Shown one piece after another: positions 44,076-54,900 of a DNA stretch of 64,000 bases (position 1 is its first letter; the number at the start of each line of letters is the position of its first letter). Below the pieces are notes generated by a model, which was not told the DNA's origin, did no database searches, and saw only the letters and a program-made list of their open reading frames with translations. A program made the translations under genes and the position numbers. The stretch is from Aplectana chamaeleonis (taxonomy: Eukaryota; Nematoda; Chromadorea; Rhabditida; Cosmocercidae). Location: positions 240,001 through 304,000 of the forward strand of contig JAPDOI010000695.1 in assembly GCA_029168955.1 (NCBI GenBank). The letters run 5' to 3'.

Positions 44076-46240
44076 CAGGGGTGGTAGTAAATGGTGTGTT
44101 AACCGCGAATAAACCGCCACCTCCAAGCCGCCAACATACCGCGAATTAAATGCAGTAGAGCCGCCAAATTAACACGTATTAACCGCCACCTCCTGGCCGG
44201 CTACGAACCGCGAAATAGGTGCCACGGTTTGTTGCCGGTTTAACGAAAGCTGCCCTCTGCTTACACATACATTATGCGTGACCTTCGTCCGCATAAGTAT
44301 TTTCTACACTTGAACACGAACGACGTTTACGGTGGAAAGACGAGGGATCGGAAAGATCATACAAGCGATGCTATTTATTTTAATCATTAGGAAGAGCTTT
44401 CAAAAGGAACTTCGTAATATTTTGCTAGTTCGAAACACGATTAAAATGCAATTTTTTAAGTTTTCCTTGTAAATCCTAATTCTCGTAATTTTTTGTGAGC
44501 TCCGTGAGTTTTCAGGACCACTCTCGAAAAGACATGTTAGTTTAATCATTAGCCTCAATCAATCAATTGCGTGTGATCTGACAAAAGTTTGCATTTGTAG
44601 TAACTTTGTTAACTTTTTTTGATATTTTCAAACAAAAGTTTTTTTGAAAAACAAAAAAATTATCGGAAGGAAATTTCGAGTGAACGAAAATTTGAGAATT
44701 CCTGGATGAATTATTTACAAGGTGTTCTTGAAAAGGTAACGCTAGGTGCGAAAAAGACATTCCGCAACTCGTCGAGTAATGCATAAATTCAAAGAATGTC
44801 CTGCATTCAACTGAAATGGATAGTTAAAAACCTAAAAGAATTATGATAGACTAGATAGTCTATTTTCGTTCTTGAAAAAGAATTCTATTGTTTTTTTTTG
44901 GAAGTGTGCAACTCAAGTCTGGCGTCCGAGATTGGGGTAATGGTGTGGTTTCGGACATTGATGCAGTGGAATTTGTGAAGTGTTTGCCGTCTTCTCAAAA
45001 TGAAACTAATCCACCGCCCGCAGTTAGTGCTGAAAATATATACAAACACTGTTACACACTCATAAGCGCATCGTTTAAGGAAAAGATTTTGTACACATAT
45101 TTCAAGGTAAGAATTTGAAACACTTCGAGTGACTCTACCAATACACCAAAGCAAGTGCGTCGCGGACCCTCAAAAAAAAATAAGAGGCCACGATAGCACT
45201 GATCTGGCAATGAAAGAGGAGTATTAGAATCTTGCAGAAAAAGGAGAACAAATTTAGTTGGTTCAGAAACAAGTTCGCATTTCTTTCCCACAAAACTCGC
45301 CCGATACGCCCCGACTAACGCTGATTAATCTTTACTAAAGCATCAAATCACTTGAAAATCAGTGGCTTGCAAAATTTTCACTTTTTTGCACTAAAAGTTA
45401 GAAACCCCTTCGAAACGCGAGCAAACAAATAATTTATTACATACTCCTCATAGCCCAGTGCTATGCAATAAATTATGAAAATGAAACTAACCTGATAATA
45501 GCAAAGCGAATGAATTCCGGAAGAAAATAAACAAAAGCGGGAGAAGTGTCGGCGCTCGAAAAAAAAATTAACAGCTGATTGGGAGGGATTGATTAGTGCC
45601 ACCAAAGAAGACGGCCAACGTGTTTCAGCAATGATCCTTGCTTTGTTTTGATCCCTCATCGCCTGCCTCTTCTGGCGGAAGCCGTTAAAAGACTATCCCT
45701 TGGAACACCTTTCAGTTTTAAAGATAGGGTGACGTCCTGGATCAAAATCGCTAACAGTGCTATCAAACTTCCTTAACCCTCTGCATTAATTAAACTCGTA
45801 CTTGCCCTCAGTATAGATGGTCAAAACTGTTCCTACTGTATCTTGCTAACCGCATCCAAAAACTCCTCGGGAGGAGTTTTCGTTAACCGTTAGTTCCTCT
45901 CCGCAGTTCAGCACTATTTCCGTGCTGTCTGCGAGAGTATGTTAAACGCGAACTTACCGCGAGGATGCCACATGGCGGACTTTTAGGGAAAAAACAGACC
46001 TGAAAACGTTTTGAAAAGGCTATTTTTCGTAACAAAGGTTACAATTATCGCTTTTTCGAGGCGTTTTCATTGGAAGTGTATAAGAGGCCTACCACTGGGG
46101 GATGTTAGGGTGAAACTAGAGCGAGTTCTCTCTTAACTAACAAGAGTTATCATTACAATCTGGTGTGGTTAAACTCGCGTTTAACGCGAATTTAACTCCT
46201 GTTAACTCGCGTTTAACACACCCAATTACTACCACGCCAG
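44076..46240 (+). mobile_element. Dispersed element, copy 2, complete with both ends
   Basis: Left end CAGGGGTGGTAGTAAATGG, right end with AATTACTACCACGCC; both lead into TTAAC(C/G)CG words, for example TTAACCGCGAATAAACCGCC at the left and CTCGCGTTTAACG at the right. From 44268 it matches copy 1. A frame reads VRDWGNGVVSDIDAVEFVKC and runs to a TACTTTAAG-type exon end before GTAAGAAT (about 45107), which may be a transposon exon. It interrupts a host repeat that is intact at 46483-46515 and 46622-46655. Confidence 0.83.
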
Positions 46241-46433
46241 CTTTTAGCCGAACAGCACTACATAGGGTGGGGTCCATGAAAAAATCGATAGCTGTGAAAT
46301 AATTACAAGTATTTAACGAAATTTGAATTAGGGAGTTTCGCTTTGCTACAACGTGAGGAAAACCTAGGCACGGACCCAAATAATTGATTTCACTCTTTTC
46401 ACCGGTTAAAAAAGGTCTTTGAAGGCCCATTTA

Positions 46434-46465
46434 TAGGTGTGATACAATCGATTGTATCACACCTA
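46434..46465. repeat. 32-bp perfect palindrome without a loop
   Basis: TAGGTGTGATACAATC is followed directly by its exact reverse complement. The half-site GGTGTGAT also occurs in the terminal repeats of the surrounding 43290-47047 element. Confidence 0.92.
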
Positions 46466-46473
46466 AAACCCTC

Positions 46474-46739
46474 TGTAGCGCTGTTCGGCTCAAGGCTTCG
46501 TCCATGAAATTTTGGGTGCGTTTTCACATCTTTACACTAGAATACGAAATGTGGTTTTCAAGCCCGAAACCGCACCAATGTGCCCTCAGGGCATGAAAAC
46601 AAGCTCCGCCCACCCTGTGTAGCGCTGTTCGGCTTAGAGCTTCGTCCATGAAATTTTGGGTGCGTTTTTACATCTCAACAGCCAATTACTTAAGGTGGTT
46701 TTCATGCCCGAAACCGCGCCTATGTGCCCTCAGGGCATT
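46474..46739 (+). repeat. Two direct copies of a segment of about 122 bp
   Basis: Both begin TGTAGCGCTGTTCGGCT, then CTTCGTCCATGAAATTTTGG, and end with a GAAACCGC..ATGTGCCCTCAGGGCAT stretch. A third, inverted copy spans 43967-44075. The CCTCAGGG/GGGCAT-GCCC inner part is itself palindromic. Confidence 0.8.
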
Positions 46740-47055
46740 AATGAGTGTTCAGTCGTTGAACAAACATTTGGTCTCATTGTCGCAGGAGAGCTGTTTTTGT
46801 CTGCTTTCGTGGAAAACACTTATTTATTGCATTATTAGGATAAATTGCTACAATCGATGCATCAGTGTAGTCTTGATCTAAAAATTCGTTCACTATAAAA
46901 AATTACGAAGTGAGGACCTCCAACCCCCCCCCCCACTGTCATCTCCATTGCTTTTTCCCCAGGGGGGGGGCGAGTAAATCGCTTGACTTGGGTGGGGGGT
47001 CGGACCAATGTTGGGTTGTATCGCACCTCGCGCCGTAGCCTGTTTAAGATATATA

Positions 47056-47919
47056 TTGAATATAACTTTTAAAGCCTTTGAAAGATGGAGGTAAGTATTA
47101 TCGACATTTTTCTATCACACGGTGCGCACCCACGCCGCTTTGCGGCGTAATTGTGGGCGTGCTTTAGGATCCATGGATTACTTGAATTGCATAGCAGTGC
47201 CTCGTTGTGCTTAACAGCCCTAACCCCATACAGTACCGCACAATTTTTTTGCAGAAAAATCGTTTCGCGGCGTTTTTTAGACTCACAAAACGCCGCATCG
47301 CCATAACTTGCTTCAAAGTGACCCGATTTCAATTTCGAGGTGATTTCTGAACTGCTTTAATCGAGTCCCATACGACAGTGTTACAAAATAATAGATTCAA
47401 CTCTGAAAGTGCATTGGAAATTGCATATTTACATCTCGAAATCCCTCATTATGAACTGGTCAGACGATCATGACAGCAGAAATCCTTCATGTTTTGATCT
47501 GTGGTCAACATGAATTCTATATGGAAATACACATTTTTCAAGGATACTCGAGTCGAAAAAACTATCTCTGCGTATAATTGCATTTGCCTCACTGAGAGGA
47601 ACACGAAAATTACCTCAAAAATTCATTCTGTCAATTTTGAAGGGAGATATGGCGATGTGGCGCTTTCTCTGAAAAATATCTCCGCGACTCTTCCGCAACT
47701 GCCCCGCGACTCCACTGCGATCCCGGGCTGTTCCGCAACTCACCAGCGACCCTAGGCCCTTTCGCGGCTTTCCTGCGACTTCTCCGTGGGTCAAGCTTCC
47801 GCAAATCTGCCGCGACTCCTCACAACTCTTCCGCGACCTTACCGAGATTTGGTCAATAACTCAGACAAACCATCGCTCGAAGCGACACCGACTACTCCCA
47901 ATCATGACGTCATCGCCCG
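47056..47919. other. No gene seen; degenerate CCGCGACT repeats at 47690-47850
   Basis: Words such as CTTCCGCAACT and CCGCGACTCC recur in loose tandem. The open frames here are short and low in complexity. Confidence 0.5.
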
Positions 47920-49165
47920 GACAGCGGCCGAGGGCGAACTGGCACCGCGGTCCCTGTCCGTTGCCAATGCGCCCCTCGGCCGCTGTCCGGTCGCTCTCGG
48001 GGCGACAGCGGTGCCAACTCCAGAGATAGATAGGCGCAGAATTGGTTGTTCTCTGAGTGATAAACTGTGGGACCTCGGTGGCAGTGCGCCGGGCGGAGGA
48101 TAAAGTGTGAAGGACCCCAGTGACGGTGCGCCGGACGCCGAACAAAGTATACGGGACCCAAGTGGCGGTGAGCCGGACGCCAGATAAAGTGTATGGGACC
48201 CCAGTGAGAGTCCGCCGGACGCCGGATAAAGTGTGCGGGAAACCACTGACAGTGCGCCGGACGCCGGACAAAGTATACGGGACCCAAACGGGATTACGTC
48301 AGACGCCATAAAAAATGAGCGGGACCAAAATGGCAATACGTCAGACGCCGTGAAAAAGTGTGCAGGGCCCCGAAGGAGTGTGCAGGATGTCATGAAGTGA
48401 TTGCAGGCCAAGCCGAGCCTTCACGGCGTCCCTTGCAAAATCGGTTTCCGTTTTTTTTTCCTTGTCTTTTCGCTTTCTTTGACTACTCAGGCAGAAATAC
48501 CGGATCACCTGGCGAATTTCTGTCTTTTTCCGATCCCCCGAATACAGCCAGTGCGATTTCCCCAAGCTTAAGTCCATTACCCGTCATCCGAGGGACCACT
48601 GAAGAGTGGTTTGTGTAGTGGCAGACATGACAAAACATGGTAAAGCGAATGATCCCGCCCTAATGTGTTTATCATATCACATGCACAGCCGGTATAAAAG
48701 ATGCCTCATCTCACTCGAGTCCTCATTCGGCAGTCTGATGCCGGCCCTGGAAGGTGACTTGGAGTCCCTCTCCGGAGGCCAGCATATTTTTGACCGCTGA
48801 GGGAAGGGGATCCCACGGCTGGGGGGTGGGGCGGTTTTCGCCGCGGTCCGCAGGGAGGGTGGTTCCTCACCGCAGATCTCGGCGAAGGTTACGCCCTTGT
48901 TGCGGAACGAGGCGGGATTTCTCTGCCTTGGACCGCGACATTCAAGCACCTCTCGAGAAGAGGCGGATATAAAGAAAAACTAGGGGTAATGTCGAAAATC
49001 GCCCGGACAGGGACCGCAGTGCCAGTTGGGACCGAAGATCGCTCCGAGCGGGACTGCGGTCGCTCGAAGAGCGGCTGCTGTGGCCCGAGTAGATGGCTAA
49101 TTTTCGCTCGGAGCGGAGAGACAGCGTCGCTCGAGTCGCTCTCCGGTCCCGCTCCGAGCGATGAT
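47920..49165. repeat. GC-rich inverted-repeat region
   Basis: GGACAGCGGCCGAGGG (47920-47935) is mirrored at 47974-47989. GGCACCGCGGTCCCTGTCCG at about 47940 is the inverse of CGGACAGGGACCGCAGTGCC at about 49004. GATCGCTCCGAGCGGGAC at about 49038 is mirrored near 49149. This looks like one or two foldback elements with the 42-bp minisatellite between; edges are not defined. Confidence 0.55.
48040..48390. repeat. 42-bp minisatellite, about eight units
   Basis: The unit GTGCGCCGGACGCCGGATAA followed by AGTGTRCGGGACCCCAGTGA repeats with point changes. Because 42 is a multiple of three, all frames stay open over long distances; the minus strand shows a 14-residue repeat like VPYTLSGVRRTLTG. No start, splice sites or known domain support a real protein. 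Confidence 0.85.
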
Positions 49166-49709
49166 TTGCCTGAGAAAGAATAGTCCGCGGTTCTGCCCTG
49201 CATCTCCCCACAACTCCTCCAACAGGCGCCAAGCCGGAGGAGTTGCGGCGGAGTCGCGGCAACATTTCTCAAAGTTGTATGACCAAAAAACGTCACAAAA
49301 TGAAAGAAAAACTTGCGCGCTACTGTATGTTTTCACGGAAATCAGTTACACTGTATGTTCTCAATGAAGCTCACGCAGGGAACTTTTGCAATGCAATGCA
49401 TAACCCTTCACAGCCTGACACAGATTTGAAAGAAGAAAATCTGCGGAGAAAGTAATGTCACACTTTTCCATGGATTGGTGAACTGTTCGGGGTAGATTGA
49501 TGTCCTGCTCAGTCCTTGAGCTCATCCCAGGGGCGGTGTGCATGAACGATCGGTGGGGTTATGTTAGCTAACTCGAGTTTGTAAACACGAGTTAGCAAAC
49601 GCAGCCCACCTCATTTATGCCATCATTTTACTTGAGAAGTAGTGCGGTTTTGTGATAGTGATGAGCCTTATTCACATGCACAAACTTGCTCTGAATGAAT
49701 GACCGGGGA

Positions 49710-49830
49710 AAATCTATTGGATCCAATTTGAGTGCGCCAATCGCCGGGAAAAGTGTGTGGGACCCAACTCGGAGTGCGCCAAGCGCCGGAAAAATTGTGT
49801 TGGACTCAGCTTGTAGTGCGCCAAGCGTAA
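49710..49830. repeat. 42-bp minisatellite, three units, second site
   Basis: GAGTGCGCCAAGCGCCGGAA units separated by AAGTGTGTGGGACCCAACTC, clearly related to the array at 48040-48390. It is flanked by a direct duplication (about 49609-49695 and 49839-49926) starting CACCTCATTTATGCCA. Confidence 0.8.
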
Positions 49831-49933
49831 GACACAGCACACCTCATTTATGCCAACATTTTGCTCGGAAAGTTGGGTTTTGTGATACTGGTGAGCTTTA
49901 TTCACATACACACATTTGTTCTCAGCGACTTAA

Positions 49934-50481
49934 AGGCAGTGGTCGCGATAGAATATGCTTGTCTTCTTTCCGTCTTTGAACCCTTTTCTGGGTTTAGAGT
50001 AGTAGGAACTATGAGAAAAAATCGCGAAAAACCCGTTGTTTTGGCCCTAATTTGAAGCCTGAACTTTCTTGTCTTTTGATGGTGGACGAGCCCACTCAAC
50101 ATCATCGGCAGCGATGGTCTCTGATATCAAGAACATCAGCTGGCTTGGAATTGAATTTCAATCAATGAACATTATCCTTCGGACTCGTTTAGTCAAAAAC
50201 ATTGACTGAAGTGCTTGCTTTCATTGGTCAACTCTTTTCATCACGTGAATTTGAATTTATTTCTTCCTCTTATTGTCGATGATTTCTTGGCTGCTCGGCA
50301 TGAGGCTGCGATCTTTTTTTGTTGCGCTGTGCACGTGTACACGAACTAGCATCTTTGGGCCCTAGAAACTCTAATTCTAGCACGTTTTTCACCGCGCTAC
50401 CTTCATAGTTTTTCAGCTGTTTTCTATCTAAGCTGATTTTTGAAGTTTTTTAGATAAAGTTTTTCATCGCGACCACTGCGT
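49934..50481 (+). mobile_element. TTAA-targeting miniature transposon, 548 bp, family 2
   Basis: Perfect TTAA on both sides (49930-49933, 50482-50485). Ends AGGCAGTGGTCGCGAT and ATCGCGACCACTGCGT. Reverse complement of 10377-10926 through its full length. Confidence 0.88.
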
Positions 50482-50560
50482 TTAATGTAGTGTTTCTGAA
50501 GCGGTAAGTGAACTTGAAAAAAGAGAAATCCAGCGGAAGTGCTGACGGCTATGTAGAATG

Positions 50561-50656
50561 TTTGCGGGGCCCCGGTGGGAGTGCGCAGGATGCTGGGGAA
50601 AATGTGAGGCACCACGGTGGGAGTGCGCACGACACTTTAGAAAAAGGGTGAGACCC
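50561..50656. repeat. 42-bp minisatellite, about two units, third site
   Basis: GGTGGGAGTGCGCAGGATGC and GGTGGGAGTGCGCACGACAC with AAAATGTGAGGCACCAC spacing, related to the arrays at 48040 and 49710. Confidence 0.65.
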
Positions 50657-50790
50657 GAGTGGAGACCTGTATCGTGTCGTCGTTCACTGCACTGCGACTC
50701 CATAGTCGAAGGAATCCCGTCTTCCGAGGCGGTAATTGGTTTCTTTAGAAATTTTCCGATCTACGCGTGACCTCGAATTGTTTTGCTTTA

Positions 50791-51214
50791 GGCTCCGTCC
50801 ATACGTGGCGAGAGCGTGCGATTACGCAAAATCGATGGTCATCGTGGGCACACGATTCGCTAGCCGCTCACAGGCGCTCCTTCTCGCGCGCCCTCGCCCG
50901 CTCGCTCTCGCGCGCTTACGCCAGCACCACGAAACAAGCAGCAAGTTTCAAGCGTCATCACTAAAACAGGTGGCATTAAACCTGTATCAGAACCACTCCC
51001 CTTGTTTTTCATAATCCCACCACGGACGTTGAAAACCGTGGGAAATCATCAGCCGTTGCGACGATTTCAGCGACTGATCACCCGATCAAACGTTTTCAAT
51101 CGAATCAACACGAGGCAGGGGTGTTTGCCTGTGTTAATTTGCAGGCAGCGTTGAGGAGAGTCGAGAGGCGCACAACAGCGGGAGCGCCCGCTCTCGCTAC
51201 GTATGGACGCTGCC
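50791..51214. mobile_element. PIF/Harbinger-like miniature element, 424 bp
   Basis: TTA on both sides (50788-50790, 51215-51217). Ends GGCTCCGTCCATACGTGGCG and CGCTACGTATGGACGCTGCC. Shares the GGCTCCGTCCATA start with 21066-21382, but the interior differs. Confidence 0.84.
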
Positions 51215-51217
51215 TTA

Positions 51218-51984
51218 CGTTCCAATCGACACTTCGCGTAGACTCGAGGCCTTCGGCTGTTGGGAAGTCTTCATTTCTCTAATCTCTGCCATAGATTTTT
51301 TGTGTTTTCCTTCTTTGATTTGTTTTTCTTTTTTCCTGAGTTATTTCAACGCAATACATTGTTTTTCATCCAAATGATGCTCGCATCGACTGCCATCGAG
51401 GAGGTTGTTTTCTGTTGCTGAGATAAACTCAAGAAAATGGGTTTTTGTAACGATATTTGTACAAAAACAGGCGTTATTCCTGAATTCAGTGAGACACTGC
51501 TATCTTGATTTCTAAATACTAGGGCCTGGTGTTTGCCACCCCAAAATGTACCCCATAACAGATTGGATTAGAAATGGTTAGACCATATCGCTCCAGCCGC
51601 GAAGCGGATGGAGAGGTTCGGTTTTGCCCGGGACTTGTGATCACTTAGAATTCTGTAAAGTAGTTAATAAAACCTGTTAAACAAATTCTCCAGAGATTTC
51701 CATCGGGATATAGGTGAGAGGGTCCTGGAGGCACATGCTGACAAAATTTGAGCCAAATCGGTTCAAAACTAACAAAGTTAGATCGGCGAGTCCTTATCAA
51801 AAATTCTTGTTGTGCGCTGTTACTCGTTCCTGCTTCCTGCTTCGCGCTTCCTGCTTCGCTCCTCCTCGTGCGTTACGCACCCTTAGTAGTGGTCACTGCC
51901 AATGGTCGAGGGCGATCAGTTGAACAGGCAGGTAAGTTGGTATGTGGATAGATAAGCAGGCTGGTGAGTAGGTAGACAATGAGT
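51218..51984. other. No gene seen; unique DNA at the satellite border
   Basis: Ordinary AT-rich sequence, then short GGTAGGTA/GTGAGTAGGTAG-type repeats at about 51928-51980, directly before the first satellite monomer. Confidence 0.5.
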
Positions 51985-54900
51985 ACTTACTGTTTAACAT
52001 TAACTACTTCACTTATTACTGCTTATCATATCAAGTGATATTATCAGTTGGTACATCAAATCGCTAAAACACGTTGTAGGCTGTACTTTTCGATGGGAAG
52101 GGACAAGGAAAGTGACTAACAAGTTTATTACTTACTGTTTGACATTAACTACTTCACTTATTACTGCTTATCATATCAAGTGATATTATCAGTTGGTAGA
52201 TCAAGTCGCTAAAACACGTTGTAGGCCGTCCTTCTTACTGTTTAACATTAACTACTTCACTTATTACTGCTTATCATATCAAGTGATATTATCAGTTGGT
52301 AAATCAAATCGCTAAAACACGTTGTAGGCTGTACTTTTCGGTGGGAAGGGACAGGGGAAGTGACTAACAAGTTTATTACTTACTGTTTAACATTAACTGC
52401 TTCACTTATTACTGCTTATCATATCAAATGATATTATCAGTTGGCAGATCAAATCGCTAAAACACTTTGTAGGCTGTACTTTTCGATGGGAAGGGTTTAA
52501 CATTAACTACTTCACTTATTACCGCTTATCATATCAAGTGATATTATCAGTTGGTAGATCAAGTCGCTAAAACACGTTGTAGGCCGTCCTTCTTACTGTT
52601 TAACATTAACTACTTCACTTATTACTGCTTATCATATCAAGTGATATTATCAGTTGGTAAATCAAATCGCTAAAACACGTTGTAGGCTGTACTTTTCGAT
52701 GGGAAGGGACAGGGGAAGTGACTAACAAGTTTATTACTTACTGTTTAACATTAAGTGCTTCACTTATTACTGCTTATCATATCAAATGATATTATCAGTT
52801 GGCAGATCAAATCGCTAAAACACGTTGTAGGCTGTACTTTTCGATGGGAAGGGACAAGGAAAGTGACTAACAAGTTTATTACTTTTTGTTTAACATTAAC
52901 TACTTCACTTATTACTGCTTATCATATCAAGTGATATTATCAGTTGGTAGATCAAGTCGCCTAAACACGTTGTAGGCTGTACTTCTTACTGTTTAACATT
53001 AACTGCTTCACTTATTACTGCTTATCATATCATGTGATATTATCAGTTGGTAGACCAAATCGCTGAAACACGTTGTAGGCTGTACTTTTCAATGGGAAGG
53101 GAGAGGGGAAGTGACTAACAAGTTTGTTACTTACTGTTTAGCACTAACTACTTCACTTTGCTTATCATATCAAGTGATATTATCAGTTGGTAGACCAAAT
53201 CGCTGAAACACGCTGTAGGCTGTACTTTTCGATGGGAAGGGAGAGGGAAGTGACTAACAAGTTTGTTACTTACTGTTTAACATCAACTGCTTCACTTATT
53301 ACTGCTTACCATATCATGTGATATTATCAGTTGGTAGATCAAGTCGCTAAAACACGTTGTAGGCCGTCCTTCTTACTGTTTAACATTAACTACTTCACTT
53401 ATTACTGCTTACCATATCATGTGATATTATCAGTTGGTAGATCAAATCGCTAAAACACGTTGTAGGCTGTACTTTTCGATGGGAAGGGACAGGGGAAGTG
53501 ACTAACAAGTTTGTTACTTACTGTCTAACATTAACTGCTTCACTTATTACTGCTTATCATATCTAGTGATATTATCAGTTGGTAGATCAAATCGCTAAAA
53601 CACGTTGTAGGCCGTCCTTCTTACTGTTTAACATTAACTACTTCACTTATTACTGCTTACCATATCATGTGATATTATCAGTTGGTAGATCAAATCGCTA
53701 AAACACGTTGTAGGCTGTACTTTTCGATGGGAAGGGACAGGGGAAGTGACTAACAAGTTTATTACTTACTGTTTAACATTAACTGCTTCACTTATTACTG
53801 CTTATCATATCAAATGATATTATCAGTTGGCAGATCAAATCGCTAAAACACGTTGTAGGCTGTACTTTTCGATGGGAAGGGACAAGGAAAGTGACTAACA
53901 AGTTTATTACTTACTGTTTAACATTAACTACTTCACTTATTACCGCTTATCATATCAAGTGATATTATCAGTTGGTAGATCAAGTCGCTAAAACACGTTG
54001 TAGGCCGTCCTTCTTACTGTTTAACATTAACTACTTCACTTATTACTGCTTATCATATCAAGTGATATTATCAGTTGGTAAATCAAATCGCTAAAACACG
54101 TTGTAGGCTGTACTTTTCGATGGGAAGGGACAGGGGAAGTGACTAACAAGTTTATTACTTACTGTTTAACATTAAGTGCTTCACTTATTACTGCTTATCA
54201 TATCAAATGATATTATCAGTTGGCAGATCAAATCGCTAAAACACGTTGTAGGCTGTACTTTTCGATGGGAAGGGACAAGGAAAGTGACTAACAAGTTTAT
54301 TACTTACTGTTTAACATTAACTACTTCACTTATTACTGCTTATCATATCAAGTGATATTATCAGTTGGTAGATCAAGTCGCCTAAACACGTTGTAGGCTG
54401 TACTTCTTACTGTTTAACATTAACTGCTTCACTTATTACTGCTTATCATATCATGTGATATTATCAGTTGGTAGACCAAATCGCTGAAACACGTTGTAGG
54501 CTGTACTTTTCAATGGGAAGGGAGAGGGGAAGTGACTAACAAGTTTGTTACTTACTGTTTAGCACTAACTACTTCACTTTGCTTATCATATCAAGTGATA
54601 TTATCAGTTGGTAGACCAAATCGCTGAAACACGTTGTAGGCTGTACTTTTCGTTGGGAAGGGAGAGGGAAGTGACTAACAAGTTTGTTACTTACTGTTTA
54701 ACATTAAGTGCTTCACTTATTACTGCTTATCATATCAAATGATATTATCAGTTGGCAGATCAAATCGCTAAAACACGTTGTAGGCTGTACTTTTCGATGG
54801 GAAGGGACAAGGAAAGTGACTAACAAGTTTATTACTTACTGTTTAACATCAACTGCTTCACTTATTACTGCTTACCATATCATGTGATATTATCAGTTGG

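Larger units (their letters stand above)
43290..47047. mobile_element. hAT-like composite element, 3.76 kb
   Basis: A perfect 8-bp duplication TTTAAGAT (43282-43289, 47048-47055) flanks ends CAGGGTTCGGCGTGAGG and CCTCGCGCCGTAGCCTG, which continue as inverted GTGTGAT..GGGGGGTCG sequence. Inside lie three copies of a segment whose translation contains FMPETAPMCPQGI (one inverted near 43967-44075, two direct at 46474-46739), a 32-bp palindrome, and a complete nested element at 44076-46240. No transposase recognised. Confidence 0.85.

Noticed and set aside
47861..48411. Long open frames on the minus strand with a 14-residue repeat
   Set aside because: They exist in several frames at once because the DNA is a 42-bp tandem repeat; no start, splice signals or domain.
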